In this document: one piece after another, positions 10,201-17,069 of the stretch | Position numbering within the stretch: the first letter of the stretch is position 1 | Layout: each line of letters starts with the position of its first letter | From: an uncultured Marvinbryantia sp. | GTDB taxonomy: Bacteria > Bacillota > Clostridia > Lachnospirales > Lachnospiraceae | DNA length: 64,000 bases | Direction: 5' to 3' | Assembly: GCF_905201705.1 (NCBI RefSeq) | Contig: NZ_CAJKOX010000020.1 | Location: forward strand, 8,560-72,559 | Translations under genes and position numbers: made by a program | The notes under the pieces: generated by a model | Database searches by the model: none | What the model was told of the DNA's origin: nothing | The model's input: only the letters and a program-made list of their open reading frames with translations

Positions 10201-10500
10201 GTTTCCGAGATGGTGGAAGTAAAATACCAGAGTAAGGACAGCGATAAGAGTGAAATTTATCTGTCGTCTCCATATATCCGATCAGAGAATGGGCAGAGCT
10301 ATGTGTATAAGGTGGGAGAGGACGGGCTGCTGAAAAAGCAGTACGTGCATACCGGCGTTACCAGCAACGGATACGTGGAGATTAAGAGCGGACTTTCGAC
10401 AGAGGATTCTGTCGCATTCCCTTATGGAAAGAATGTTAAGGACGGCGCAAAGGTGAAGAGCGAGGATGAGGATTCGTTCTCAGGCTATGGCGTAGGCTAA
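7222..10500 (+). CDS. Giant HlyD-type adaptor with a ~700-residue insert in its coiled-coil hairpin
   Basis: A 1092-residue protein. Residues 1-140 are a normal adaptor start: membrane helix (~10-30), lipoyl half (VYVTQGDEVKIGDKLLSYDT) and first coiled-coil helix. Residues ~843-1092 are a normal adaptor end: second helix (TAEELAAAIAEKEREIRKLG), second lipoyl half (VVSSVDGYVKSIGEG) and barrel, clearly paralogous to the adaptor at 5058. Between them lies an insert of ~700 residues with a hexapeptide Ala-Gln-Pro/Thr-Glu repeat (~197-257), two beta-rich segments, a Thr/Glu repeat (~475-535) and acidic linkers. Ordinary adaptors have 350-500 residues. Starts 6 bases after the ATPase gene. The insert matches no domain I know. 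Confidence 0.8.
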   Translation: MKKTKKRIRNVIILLLVLAVLGGGVTVGVRYFLKNSGQSVEVYPVSQLNGADWINYSNDSVYGTVVSDVSQQVYVPEDKVIKDVYVTQGDEVKIGDKLLSYDTTLLELDLELQELTVQEIELEIESAEADLKKLRNTTPVEKSADEENELLGPDVSLPGGLDIGDDEEARMIPAENMLLASADTAQGSVDAQQVEVTAQPETTAQTENAVQPEATVQSEDAAQPETTVQSENAAQTEDMAQTETTAQPENSAQTEGAAGNSDEEQLITEAGDYMNINDALSGGAAGGMSSDTDAEKDEGSETERPKLNQSLEKLLSHVRIMEPGEEGEKLLADTRDEGDTPVNAQLSQDTVKLVPHFKETAETHFERLNTYTMAIRGITLKEDKSGVLYGTANIDGNDYPEIGGYTLIRDEEMPDVAHLTIAFDDRLNDQHEIAPELADMYAQISLSAEEITGDVLVFRTAKEDTDIRITVSRPAEETETEEASETDIPEQPTEEISEEETAEPMTEGTSETGITEPETESLSETETETETETESDAVPQNVVFDVTWYHGTNNEAKWPHSLDINFYEKTDEAQENSVWYQRVSGSMEPEEEPDTEDAVGDEEPAEDTELLPEDETNGEDDGSGVVQEEETDHNSYSSVHWVTEPLAWNAALNPQEYGMVVRPKDSLNYIPRVAWGRTDENGTKTCVITMTYLEPDDSPLAKLEPLEELDFWTGEDGLYYKGSGTKDDPYVFFCIDGARIESSFVNWVLGFNEDGTERLRNADGTERTGYFVRLEIRESDTITGAFIKSIGLDGTIRMEYGYGPGTYWIFSSDTGIVRYEEEVPEDDPGFDPGWDDPGWIDTGDTYTAEELAAAIAEKEREIRKLGVSKREAELKLKDYQKDMDESTVVSSVDGYVKSIGEGVNDSDAYMVVASEGGLYLRTTVSEVNLDNVERGDILEGSSWETMSQFTATITEISYFPDTSSDSYAYYGSSNPNSSSYPVLARIEDGSGVSVSEMVEVKYQSKDSDKSEIYLSSPYIRSENGQSYVYKVGEDGLLKKQYVHTGVTSNGYVEIKSGLSTEDSVAFPYGKNVKDGAKVKSEDEDSFSGYGVG

Positions 10501-10519
10501 GGATGGGAGGAAACAGACA

Positions 10520-11782
10520 ATGTTGGAAAATATAAGACTTTCCTTTCAGGGAATCTGGTCGCATAAGATGCGTTCGTTTTTGACGATGCTTGGTATTATC
10601 ATTGGTATTGCTTCTATTATATCAATTGTTTCCACGATCCAGGGAACCAACGAACAGCTGATGCAGAACGTGATCGGGGCGGGAAACAACGCCGTGTCAA
10701 TTCCTTTAAGCAGAAGCTCGGATTATGAGATGAGCTTCGACTATGAGAGCGTGCCCTACGGCGTCCCGGTGATCGGAGAGGATACAAGAGAAAAGCTTTT
10801 AGAGGTGGAGGGTGTGGAGGACGCTACCTTCTACACCAGCCGCTCCTATGCGGATGGTATTTATCATCAGAATACCGCGCTGCAGGGGGCGAGGGTATAC
10901 GGCATAGATATGCATTATTTTAATGTAAACGGTTATATCGTGCGTACCGGGCGCGGATTTGTAGAGGACGACTATACGGAATTCCGCAAGGTTGTGATTC
11001 TTGACCAGACGGCGGCAAGCTCCCTGTTCCAGGAGGAAAATGCAGTTGGAAAGACTATTGAGATCAACAGCGAGCCGTTTACCGTGATCGGAGTTGCGCA
11101 GGTGGCGTCGCAGTTTGAACCGGTGATCAACAGTATGGATGATTACTATACGTATATGGGCTACGACAGCTCTTCGGGTACGGTATTTATGCCGTCGAGC
11201 GCATGGTGCATCGCATATCAGTACGATGAGCCGCAGCATGTTGCAGTAAAGGCATCGTCTGTGGAGGCGATGACGACGGTTGGCAAGCCGTGCGCGGAAA
11301 TCCTGAACGCAAATCTGTATACGAACGATACCGATCTGAAGTATCGGGCGAAGAACACGCTGGAGACGGTGGAACAGCAGCAGCAGATCAATGAATCGAC
11401 AAATCAGCAGCTGATCTGGATCGCCAGCATTTCCCTTCTGGTGGGTGGTATCGGCGTTATGAACATCATGCTGGTGTCCGTGACGGAGCGTACCAGCGAG
11501 ATCGGTCTGAAAAAGGCGATCGGCGCGAAAAAGCGCATGATCCTGATGCAGTTCCTGACAGAGGCTGCCGTACTGACCAGCATGGGCGGAGTTTTAGGAG
11601 TGGTAGCCGGCATCGGCATGGCGCAGGCAATCTCCAGGATGGCGGACGTGCCGGTGGCGATCAACATCCCGGCAACCATTATTGCGGTACTGTTCTCGAT
11701 GGTGATCGGTCTGATCTTCGGGTTCATGCCTTCTATCAAGGCGGCAAACCTCAATCCGATCGATGCATTACGGCATGAATGA
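10520..11782 (+). CDS. ABC transporter permease, MacB/FtsX type
   Basis: A 420-residue permease with the MacB arrangement: one N-terminal membrane helix (FLTMLGIIIGIASIISIVST), a large extracellular domain (~residues 45-290), and three C-terminal helices starting at LIWIASISLLVGGIGVMNIM. The motif TSEIGLKKAIGAKK between helices is the usual contact to the ATPase. With the 6541 ATPase it would form the membrane unit of the exporter; the substrate is unknown (peptide, antibiotic or lipid). Good ribosome site GGGAGG before the ATG; 19 bases after the giant adaptor. No clear terminator after it, only T-rich repeats leading into the rpsB promoter. Confidence 0.88.
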   Translation: MLENIRLSFQGIWSHKMRSFLTMLGIIIGIASIISIVSTIQGTNEQLMQNVIGAGNNAVSIPLSRSSDYEMSFDYESVPYGVPVIGEDTREKLLEVEGVEDATFYTSRSYADGIYHQNTALQGARVYGIDMHYFNVNGYIVRTGRGFVEDDYTEFRKVVILDQTAASSLFQEENAVGKTIEINSEPFTVIGVAQVASQFEPVINSMDDYYTYMGYDSSSGTVFMPSSAWCIAYQYDEPQHVAVKASSVEAMTTVGKPCAEILNANLYTNDTDLKYRAKNTLETVEQQQQINESTNQQLIWIASISLLVGGIGVMNIMLVSVTERTSEIGLKKAIGAKKRMILMQFLTEAAVLTSMGGVLGVVAGIGMAQAISRMADVPVAINIPATIIAVLFSMVIGLIFGFMPSIKAANLNPIDALRHE

Positions 11783-11789
11783 CACAGTA

Positions 11790-11852
11790 ACACATTTTTT
11801 CATCGGAAAGGGTTTATATAACACATTTTTTTCATCGAAAAGGGCTTGCATA
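11790..11852 (+). repeat. Two tandem ~31-bp direct repeats spanning the rpsB -35 region
   Basis: Copy 1 (11790-11820) and copy 2 (11821-11852) both read ACACATTTTTT(T)CATCG followed by AAAGGG and a T-rich end. Copy 2 ends in the -35 hexamer TTGCAT of the rpsB promoter; the same place in copy 1 reads TTTATA. Confidence 0.75.
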
Positions 11853-11874
11853 CATTGTTTTTATATGGTACTAT
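11846..11874 (+). promoter_or_regulatory. rpsB-tsf promoter
   Basis: TTGCAT (11846-11851), 17-bp spacer, TACTAT (11869-11874). Transcription would begin near 11881, leaving a ~97-base leader before rpsB that contains GC-rich, hairpin-forming sequence (11909-11950), possibly for S2 autoregulation (inference). Confidence 0.75.
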
Positions 11875-11977
11875 AAAAAGGTCGCAAAAAATCACGCATC
11901 CCTATTCCAAGGGTGGTGCCCGCAGGGTTTCCGAGGAAGCACGGGGTGCGGAAGAAAAACCAAAAGGAGACAGACAA

Positions 11978-12727
11978 ATGAGTGTAATTTCAATGAAACA
12001 GTTACTTGAAGCAGGTGTTCATTTCGGACATCAGACCAGAAGATGGAATCCTAAGATGGCTCCGTACATCTACACAGAGAGAAACGGCATCTACATCATC
12101 GATCTTCAGAAATCCGTAGGCATGGTAGACGATGCTTACAATGCAGTCGGCGATATCGTGGCAAACGGCGGTACGATCCTGTTTGTCGGCACCAAGAAGC
12201 AGGCGCAGGACGCAGTTAAGACTGAGGCGGAAAGATGCGGCATGTTCTATGTGAATGAGAGATGGCTCGGCGGTATGCTGACCAACTTCAAGACCATCCA
12301 GAGCCGTGTGGCACGTCTGAAACAGATCGAGACGATGGAAGCAGATGGCACCTTTGATGTTCTGCCGAAGAAGGAAGTTATCGCTCTGAGAAAAGAGATG
12401 GAGAAGCTTAACAAGAACCTTGGCGGCATCAAGGAAATGAAGAAGATCCCGGATGCTATCTTCGTTGTTGACCCGAAGAAGGAAAGAATCTGCGTTCAGG
12501 AAGCACATACACTGGGTATTCCGTTAATCGGTATCTGTGATACAAACTGTGATCCGGAAGAGCTGGACTACGTAATCCCGGGTAACGACGATGCGATCCG
12601 TGCCGTAAAACTGATCGTTTCCAAGATGGCGGACGCTGTTATCGAGGCAAATCAGGGCGCAGAGCAGGACGTTGTATTTGAAGGCGAAGACTACGCAGAA
12701 GAAGCTGCAGCAGAGACGGAGGAATAA
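11978..12727 (+). CDS. rpsB: 30S ribosomal protein S2
   Basis: A 249-residue protein with the standard S2 start MSVISMKQLLEAGVHFGHQT and the conserved FVGTKKQAQ, ERWLGGMLTNF and GIPLIGICDTNCDPE stretches. It is part of the small ribosomal subunit. ATG 11978 is preceded by AAAGGAGA at the right distance; an in-frame codon at 11846 lies inside the promoter. It is followed after 3 bases by tsf, the usual pair. The C-terminal tail is acidic. The codon choice is strongly biased, as expected for a highly expressed gene. Confidence 0.97.
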   Translation: MSVISMKQLLEAGVHFGHQTRRWNPKMAPYIYTERNGIYIIDLQKSVGMVDDAYNAVGDIVANGGTILFVGTKKQAQDAVKTEAERCGMFYVNERWLGGMLTNFKTIQSRVARLKQIETMEADGTFDVLPKKEVIALRKEMEKLNKNLGGIKEMKKIPDAIFVVDPKKERICVQEAHTLGIPLIGICDTNCDPEELDYVIPGNDDAIRAVKLIVSKMADAVIEANQGAEQDVVFEGEDYAEEAAAETEE

Positions 12728-12730
12728 GAC

Positions 12731-13672
12731 ATGGCAATCACAGCAGGAATGGTAAAAGAATTAAGAGAAATGACCGGAGCAGGCATGATGGACTGCAAAA
12801 AGGCGCTCACTGCTACTGAGGGCGATATGGACAAGGCTGTAGAATTCCTCAGAGAAAAAGGTCTCGCTACTGCACAGAAGAAAGCAGGCAGAATCGCAGC
12901 AGAAGGTCTCTGCAAGGTACTCGTATCTGAGGACGATAAGAAAGCGGTTGTTGTAGAGGTAAACGCTGAGACGGACTTTGTTGCAAAGAATGAAACCTTC
13001 CAGGCATATGTTGCAGAGGTAGCAGAGCAGGCTATGGCAACGGAAGCAGCAGATATAGAAGCATTTATGGCAGAGAAATGGCTGCCGGATACCAGCAAGA
13101 CAGTTGCGGAAGCGCTGGCTGGCAAGATTGCGATCATCGGCGAGAACATGAACATCAGAAGATTCCAGAAAGTAGAAGAGGCAGACGGTTTCGTTGCTTC
13201 CTATACACATATGGGCGGCAAAATCGGTGTTCTGGTTGATGTTGTAACAGACGTAGTAAACGATGAAGTTAAAGAAATGGCCAAGAACGTTGCAATGCAG
13301 ATCGCAGCGCTCAGACCGCAGTACACCAACAGAAGCGAAGTAAGCGAAGAGTATATTGCGCATGAGAAGGAAATCCTTCTGGCTCAGATCATGAACGATC
13401 CGAAGGAGTCCCAGAAGCCGCAGAAGGTAATCGACGGCATGATTAACGGACGTATCAACAAAGAACTGAAGGAAATCTGCCTGCTTGATCAGGTATATGT
13501 AAAAGCAGAGGACGGCAAACAGACCGTACAGGCTTATGTGGATTCTGTAGCAAAAGCAGCTGGCGCAAAGATCACCGTAAAAGGCTTTGTTCGTTTCGAG
13601 ACCGGAGAAGGTATCGAGAAGAAGGAAGAAGATTTTGCGGCAGAAGTTGCAAAGCAGATGGCAGGTAAGTAA
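12731..13672 (+). CDS. tsf: Translation elongation factor Ts
   Basis: A 313-residue EF-Ts, the nucleotide exchange factor of EF-Tu. The N-terminal UBA-like helix region (VKELREMTGAGMMDCKKAL) and the TDFVAKN motif that contacts EF-Tu are clear. The ribosome site GGAGG lies in the last codons of rpsB. In most bacteria pyrH and frr follow directly; here they do not appear until 47656. After the stop there is only a weak AAACTG/CAGTTT hairpin (13673-13700), so some transcription may run on into the small gene at 13773. Confidence 0.97.
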   Translation: MAITAGMVKELREMTGAGMMDCKKALTATEGDMDKAVEFLREKGLATAQKKAGRIAAEGLCKVLVSEDDKKAVVVEVNAETDFVAKNETFQAYVAEVAEQAMATEAADIEAFMAEKWLPDTSKTVAEALAGKIAIIGENMNIRRFQKVEEADGFVASYTHMGGKIGVLVDVVTDVVNDEVKEMAKNVAMQIAALRPQYTNRSEVSEEYIAHEKEILLAQIMNDPKESQKPQKVIDGMINGRINKELKEICLLDQVYVKAEDGKQTVQAYVDSVAKAAGAKITVKGFVRFETGEGIEKKEEDFAAEVAKQMAGK

Positions 13673-13772
13673 AAACTGGTGTTTTTGCAGTTTGCTTTTG
13701 AAAAGTATTTCTTCAACAGAGCGTATACTGGGAAGAAAAGATTTTTTGAAGCAAAATGGAAGGGTGGACAAT

Positions 13773-13946
13773 ATGAAAAATCCGAGAACATCAGGGCCTG
13801 TAAAAACAAGTTCAGTCCGTGCGGGCAACAGAAACGACATTTTATCGCCGTTGGATAATATTAATATTCCGGTAGGTAAGATGGATGAAAAGAGTAAAGT
13901 GATACCTCCGTCTGATGACGGCGCAATTGGCTGGATTAAGGGATAG
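13773..13946 (+). CDS. Small hypothetical protein, 57 residues
   Basis: A 57-residue polar protein beginning MKNPRTSGPVKTSS, with a Pro/Asp-containing middle (LSPLDNINIPVGK) and ending in GAIGWIKG. I do not recognise a family. There are no cysteines, membrane segment or signal peptide. A GGGTGG ribosome site lies 6 bases before the ATG. It sits between tsf and a strong terminator, so it is the last gene of the tsf transcript or has its own promoter (a TATACT lies at about 13721). A link to the downstream two-gene cassette is possible but unsupported. Confidence 0.5.
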   Translation: MKNPRTSGPVKTSSVRAGNRNDILSPLDNINIPVGKMDEKSKVIPPSDDGAIGWIKG

Positions 13947-13969
13947 CCGGGCTTATAAATAACAAGTAT

Positions 13970-14021
13970 AAAACCACTGTATCATGTGATTGAAAGATCA
14001 TATTTGATGCGGTGGTTTTTT
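13970..14021 (+). terminator. Strong intrinsic terminator
   Basis: Fifteen-pair stem (with G-U pairs) between AAAACCACTGTATCA (13970-13984) and TGATGCGGTGGTTTT (14005-14019), ending in T-run; the large loop holds a further small hairpin. It separates the translation-factor transcript from the next cassette. Confidence 0.88.
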
Positions 14022-14059
14022 AATACCAAATATGGGAGTAATGGTACAATTTATTAGTA

Positions 14060-14065
14060 TATAAT
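14060..14065 (+). promoter_or_regulatory. Probable -10 element of the HEXXH/SIR2 cassette
   Basis: TATAAT at 14060-14065 in an AT-rich stretch, 53 bases before the start codon and just after the terminator. No good -35 is seen at 16-18 bp, so the promoter may be weak or activated. Confidence 0.45.
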
Positions 14066-14117
14066 ATAAGATATGGGTTTTTGTATACGAAAGATCATGT
14101 GTGGAGGGCGGAAACAA

Positions 14118-17069
14118 ATGAAAGAAAACTATCTGGGAATGCTGCTGATATTAAAAAAGCGTATGAAATGTGCGGAGACGGGCGATAAGTGCCAGTTTAA
14201 GGTATTTGGACATTACGATGGCCTGGATATTCATCTGGTAGAGCAGTGGTATCAAATGCGGCCGCATGGAGTGAGAGAGCGGGAGGGAAATATTTCTTTA
14301 AAAGATGATTATCGAGATAAATACGTATTAAAGGTTTATTTTCCTGATGAGGATGAGATAAAAGGGCTTTGCGATTTGTCGAAGGAAAAGAAAAATCAAA
14401 TGGATTATGATTCATGGAAAATTATAGCGCAGATTAAAGATGATGAACAGTCAGATCCTGATAAGCAGGAAAAATATAGAGGGCTCTGCTCGGAATATCC
14501 TTTTTTATCACTTGTATTTCTGAATGTATCGAAGCCAATGGTAAAACAGGCCAATCAACAGGCGGATAATAAGATGGATAAACTGCTGAGCCAGATAGGA
14601 AAGTGTATGATAGATGCAGCGGAGGGCGCAGGAATATTCCTGAGCGAGGTTCATGGAGCGGTGTTTCCTTCTTTTGGGTTTTGCGATTATGTGCTGCTTT
14701 TCCTCAGCAAAACGCCGGAGACGGTGATGGCGATTCTGGATCATCTGAAGGAGGCGAAGGTGCCGGGACAGAAGTTTCCGGCAATCTCAAGTTTTTATCC
14801 GCTAACAGGGTTTGAACCGCTGGGGCTTGAACAGATAAAAAAATCAAAGATAACAAATGTATGGATATCAATACGTGTGAATTTGCAGGAAGGGGTATCA
14901 AACAGACAATTCCAAAATGAAATAGAAACAATGAATGACGTGCCGGAAGAGTTGAAAAAAAGTAAGATTTATCATTTGTTTGGAAGCTCTGACTGTCTGG
15001 TGATGCCGGATGTTCTATTTGGAGACTGCATACCGCTATATTTTAATAGAGAAATTTTTGATCCTCAAAACAAAGTATTTTTTCAGAAGTATATTTGTAA
15101 TATGCGTTCTTCTATCAGAATCGGTAACCAGAATGGTGGTGCTATGGAGCCTTCTTTGGCAGAAAGTGATGAGGACATAGAAAATCGAAAGAAAGAAAAA
15201 GAGGCGTACATACAAAGTTACGCAGCGGAGTTTAAAAAACTGATAGAAAAACTGGAAAAGAGCGCTGATGATTACAGGATACCGATTCGGGAGGTTTATG
15301 GGCTTCAGAATGTTATGAAATCTTTCCTGGACTTAATCCGATCTTCACATTGTTTTGATCTGCAAGAGGTAATTGGAAAAATGTTTGGTGCGCTGTCCAA
15401 GAATATTAACATTAATTTGGAGACTATTGAGCAGTTACACGAAATGGGAGGAAAAGAAAAAGAGAAAGAGGAAAGTATTGCGGATATGTGGAGCGCATTG
15501 GGGCTGTTCCGAAAGTATGTGGGCGATTACCTGAGTGATATGCGACGCTCAGACCGTTCGCTCATTGAGGGACATACGCTTGTTCATCAGTCAATAGGTT
15601 CATCTACAAAACTGCTGTTATTTTATAACCGGTTTGTCTCTGAAGTGGCGGAAAAGCTTGTTGAAAGTGAAGAGGATTCTAAAGAGCAGAAGTATGTTTT
15701 CCTTGTGACGAGCGGCGGAAGCGACGTGACAGCTGCGCATGACTTATTTTCGCATTTAGACCCGACGCTAGAGGGAAAGGAGGATATTATTGTTCTGACA
15801 ATCCCGGAGATGAGCTTGTATGATATCAGAGGAACCATGTTTCGGCTTCTCCATGAATGCCTTCATTTTTGCGGAGAGAGAAAACGCGAGGAGAGATATG
15901 AGCTGGTTATTGATGCGGTGTCCGCCTATTCAGCAATGACATTTTGCAGATTTATTATAAAACAGATGGAGGATTTTCTTGATGAGAGCGTGTACCAGAA
16001 TCTGACGCACATGTTTCCGGAGGAAACTTTGAAACAAGTGAGAGAAACCTGGGAGTCAGAAATACAAAAAGAAGCTGTAAAGGAGGAACAGCGTTTAAAG
16101 GAACATATAAAAGAGAATTTCCTGAAAAATATGGAAATGAGCCAAGAGGATTATTACGGCAGATACTTATATGAATTTATCGAGCTTGTTGCTGTACACG
16201 AAGTTTTTGTCCCGGTAGTGCCGATAAATGAGAAAGTGCGGGAGGACAGTCTCTTTTATTCGCTGTATGAAGCTTTTCTGAGGCTGAGAATAAGCTTATC
16301 GTCAAAGCTGACGGAAATACTAAGGCAGGAGCCGATGGAGATACCTTTTAGTAATGCTCAGTTTATTGAAAATATAGACAGAGAAAAGCTGGATATGCAA
16401 AAGCAGGGAAAATATGTCATAGAAGATCAGTGGTTTATAGACAGCTTTATGGAATATTACATGGGAAAACGAACGGAGGACCGCTATCTTCGGCTCGCGG
16501 AAACGGATAAAATAGGCTTTTCCGGTCTGGTGGAAACATTAAAGCTTATGTTTAAGGAATGCTATGCGGATTGTATGGCGGCGATAATTCTCGGAGCGGA
16601 TATCACAGATATCATAATGGGAATTGCTTACGAAACATGGGATATCGAACGTGCTTTTCCGGCAACAGATTTTGAAAAGCTGCGCAGAATGGTGGAAATG
16701 GATGTCTTGTATAAGAAACCGGAGCTGGTTGAACAAGACATGAAGGAACGGATTGAATGCTGGCTTGAAAATGGGTATGAGACTCGCGCGTGTCAAAATG
16801 AAAATGACAGGGATATGTTATTTAAAAGAGTGATAGGAAATATTGGGAAGGAAGAACACGAGGCGTATGCCTGCCTGCTGGAACCTGTGGAGGAATATCT
16901 GAGAATATGCATTGAGAAGATGCAGGAAGAGCTGGGAAAATTTCAATATGAAAGAGAAATATTCAGGTATGCTGCTTTTGAGAACGAAGGAGATCTGCAG
17001 CTTTTTCTGAAGGAAATGAATTGTTCGTGGAAAAAATATGCGGGGGATGAAAAGAATGCTGGAGCTTAA
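14118..17069 (+). CDS. Large HEXXH putative zinc metallopeptidase of unknown family, partner of SIR2 protein
   Basis: A 983-residue protein I cannot place in a family. It carries a zinc-protease-like HECLH motif (H579-E580, H583) after a hydrophobic strand, and 231 residues later ECYAD (E814 to D818), the form in which many HEXXH enzymes supply the third metal ligand. The N-terminal ~350 residues contain two similar segments with a 'G-F/S-x-D-Y/C-hydrophobic' strand-turn (near FGFCDYVLLFLS and LFGSSDCLVMPD), perhaps a sensor part. There is no signal peptide or membrane helix, so it is cytoplasmic. Codon use is AT-richer than its neighbours (many ATA, AAA, GAA). ATG 14118 has a GGAGGG ribosome site. 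The next gene overlaps its end. Confidence 0.7.
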   Translation: MKENYLGMLLILKKRMKCAETGDKCQFKVFGHYDGLDIHLVEQWYQMRPHGVREREGNISLKDDYRDKYVLKVYFPDEDEIKGLCDLSKEKKNQMDYDSWKIIAQIKDDEQSDPDKQEKYRGLCSEYPFLSLVFLNVSKPMVKQANQQADNKMDKLLSQIGKCMIDAAEGAGIFLSEVHGAVFPSFGFCDYVLLFLSKTPETVMAILDHLKEAKVPGQKFPAISSFYPLTGFEPLGLEQIKKSKITNVWISIRVNLQEGVSNRQFQNEIETMNDVPEELKKSKIYHLFGSSDCLVMPDVLFGDCIPLYFNREIFDPQNKVFFQKYICNMRSSIRIGNQNGGAMEPSLAESDEDIENRKKEKEAYIQSYAAEFKKLIEKLEKSADDYRIPIREVYGLQNVMKSFLDLIRSSHCFDLQEVIGKMFGALSKNININLETIEQLHEMGGKEKEKEESIADMWSALGLFRKYVGDYLSDMRRSDRSLIEGHTLVHQSIGSSTKLLLFYNRFVSEVAEKLVESEEDSKEQKYVFLVTSGGSDVTAAHDLFSHLDPTLEGKEDIIVLTIPEMSLYDIRGTMFRLLHECLHFCGERKREERYELVIDAVSAYSAMTFCRFIIKQMEDFLDESVYQNLTHMFPEETLKQVRETWESEIQKEAVKEEQRLKEHIKENFLKNMEMSQEDYYGRYLYEFIELVAVHEVFVPVVPINEKVREDSLFYSLYEAFLRLRISLSSKLTEILRQEPMEIPFSNAQFIENIDREKLDMQKQGKYVIEDQWFIDSFMEYYMGKRTEDRYLRLAETDKIGFSGLVETLKLMFKECYADCMAAIILGADITDIIMGIAYETWDIERAFPATDFEKLRRMVEMDVLYKKPELVEQDMKERIECWLENGYETRACQNENDRDMLFKRVIGNIGKEEHEAYACLLEPVEEYLRICIEKMQEELGKFQYEREIFRYAAFENEGDLQLFLKEMNCSWKKYAGDEKNAGA

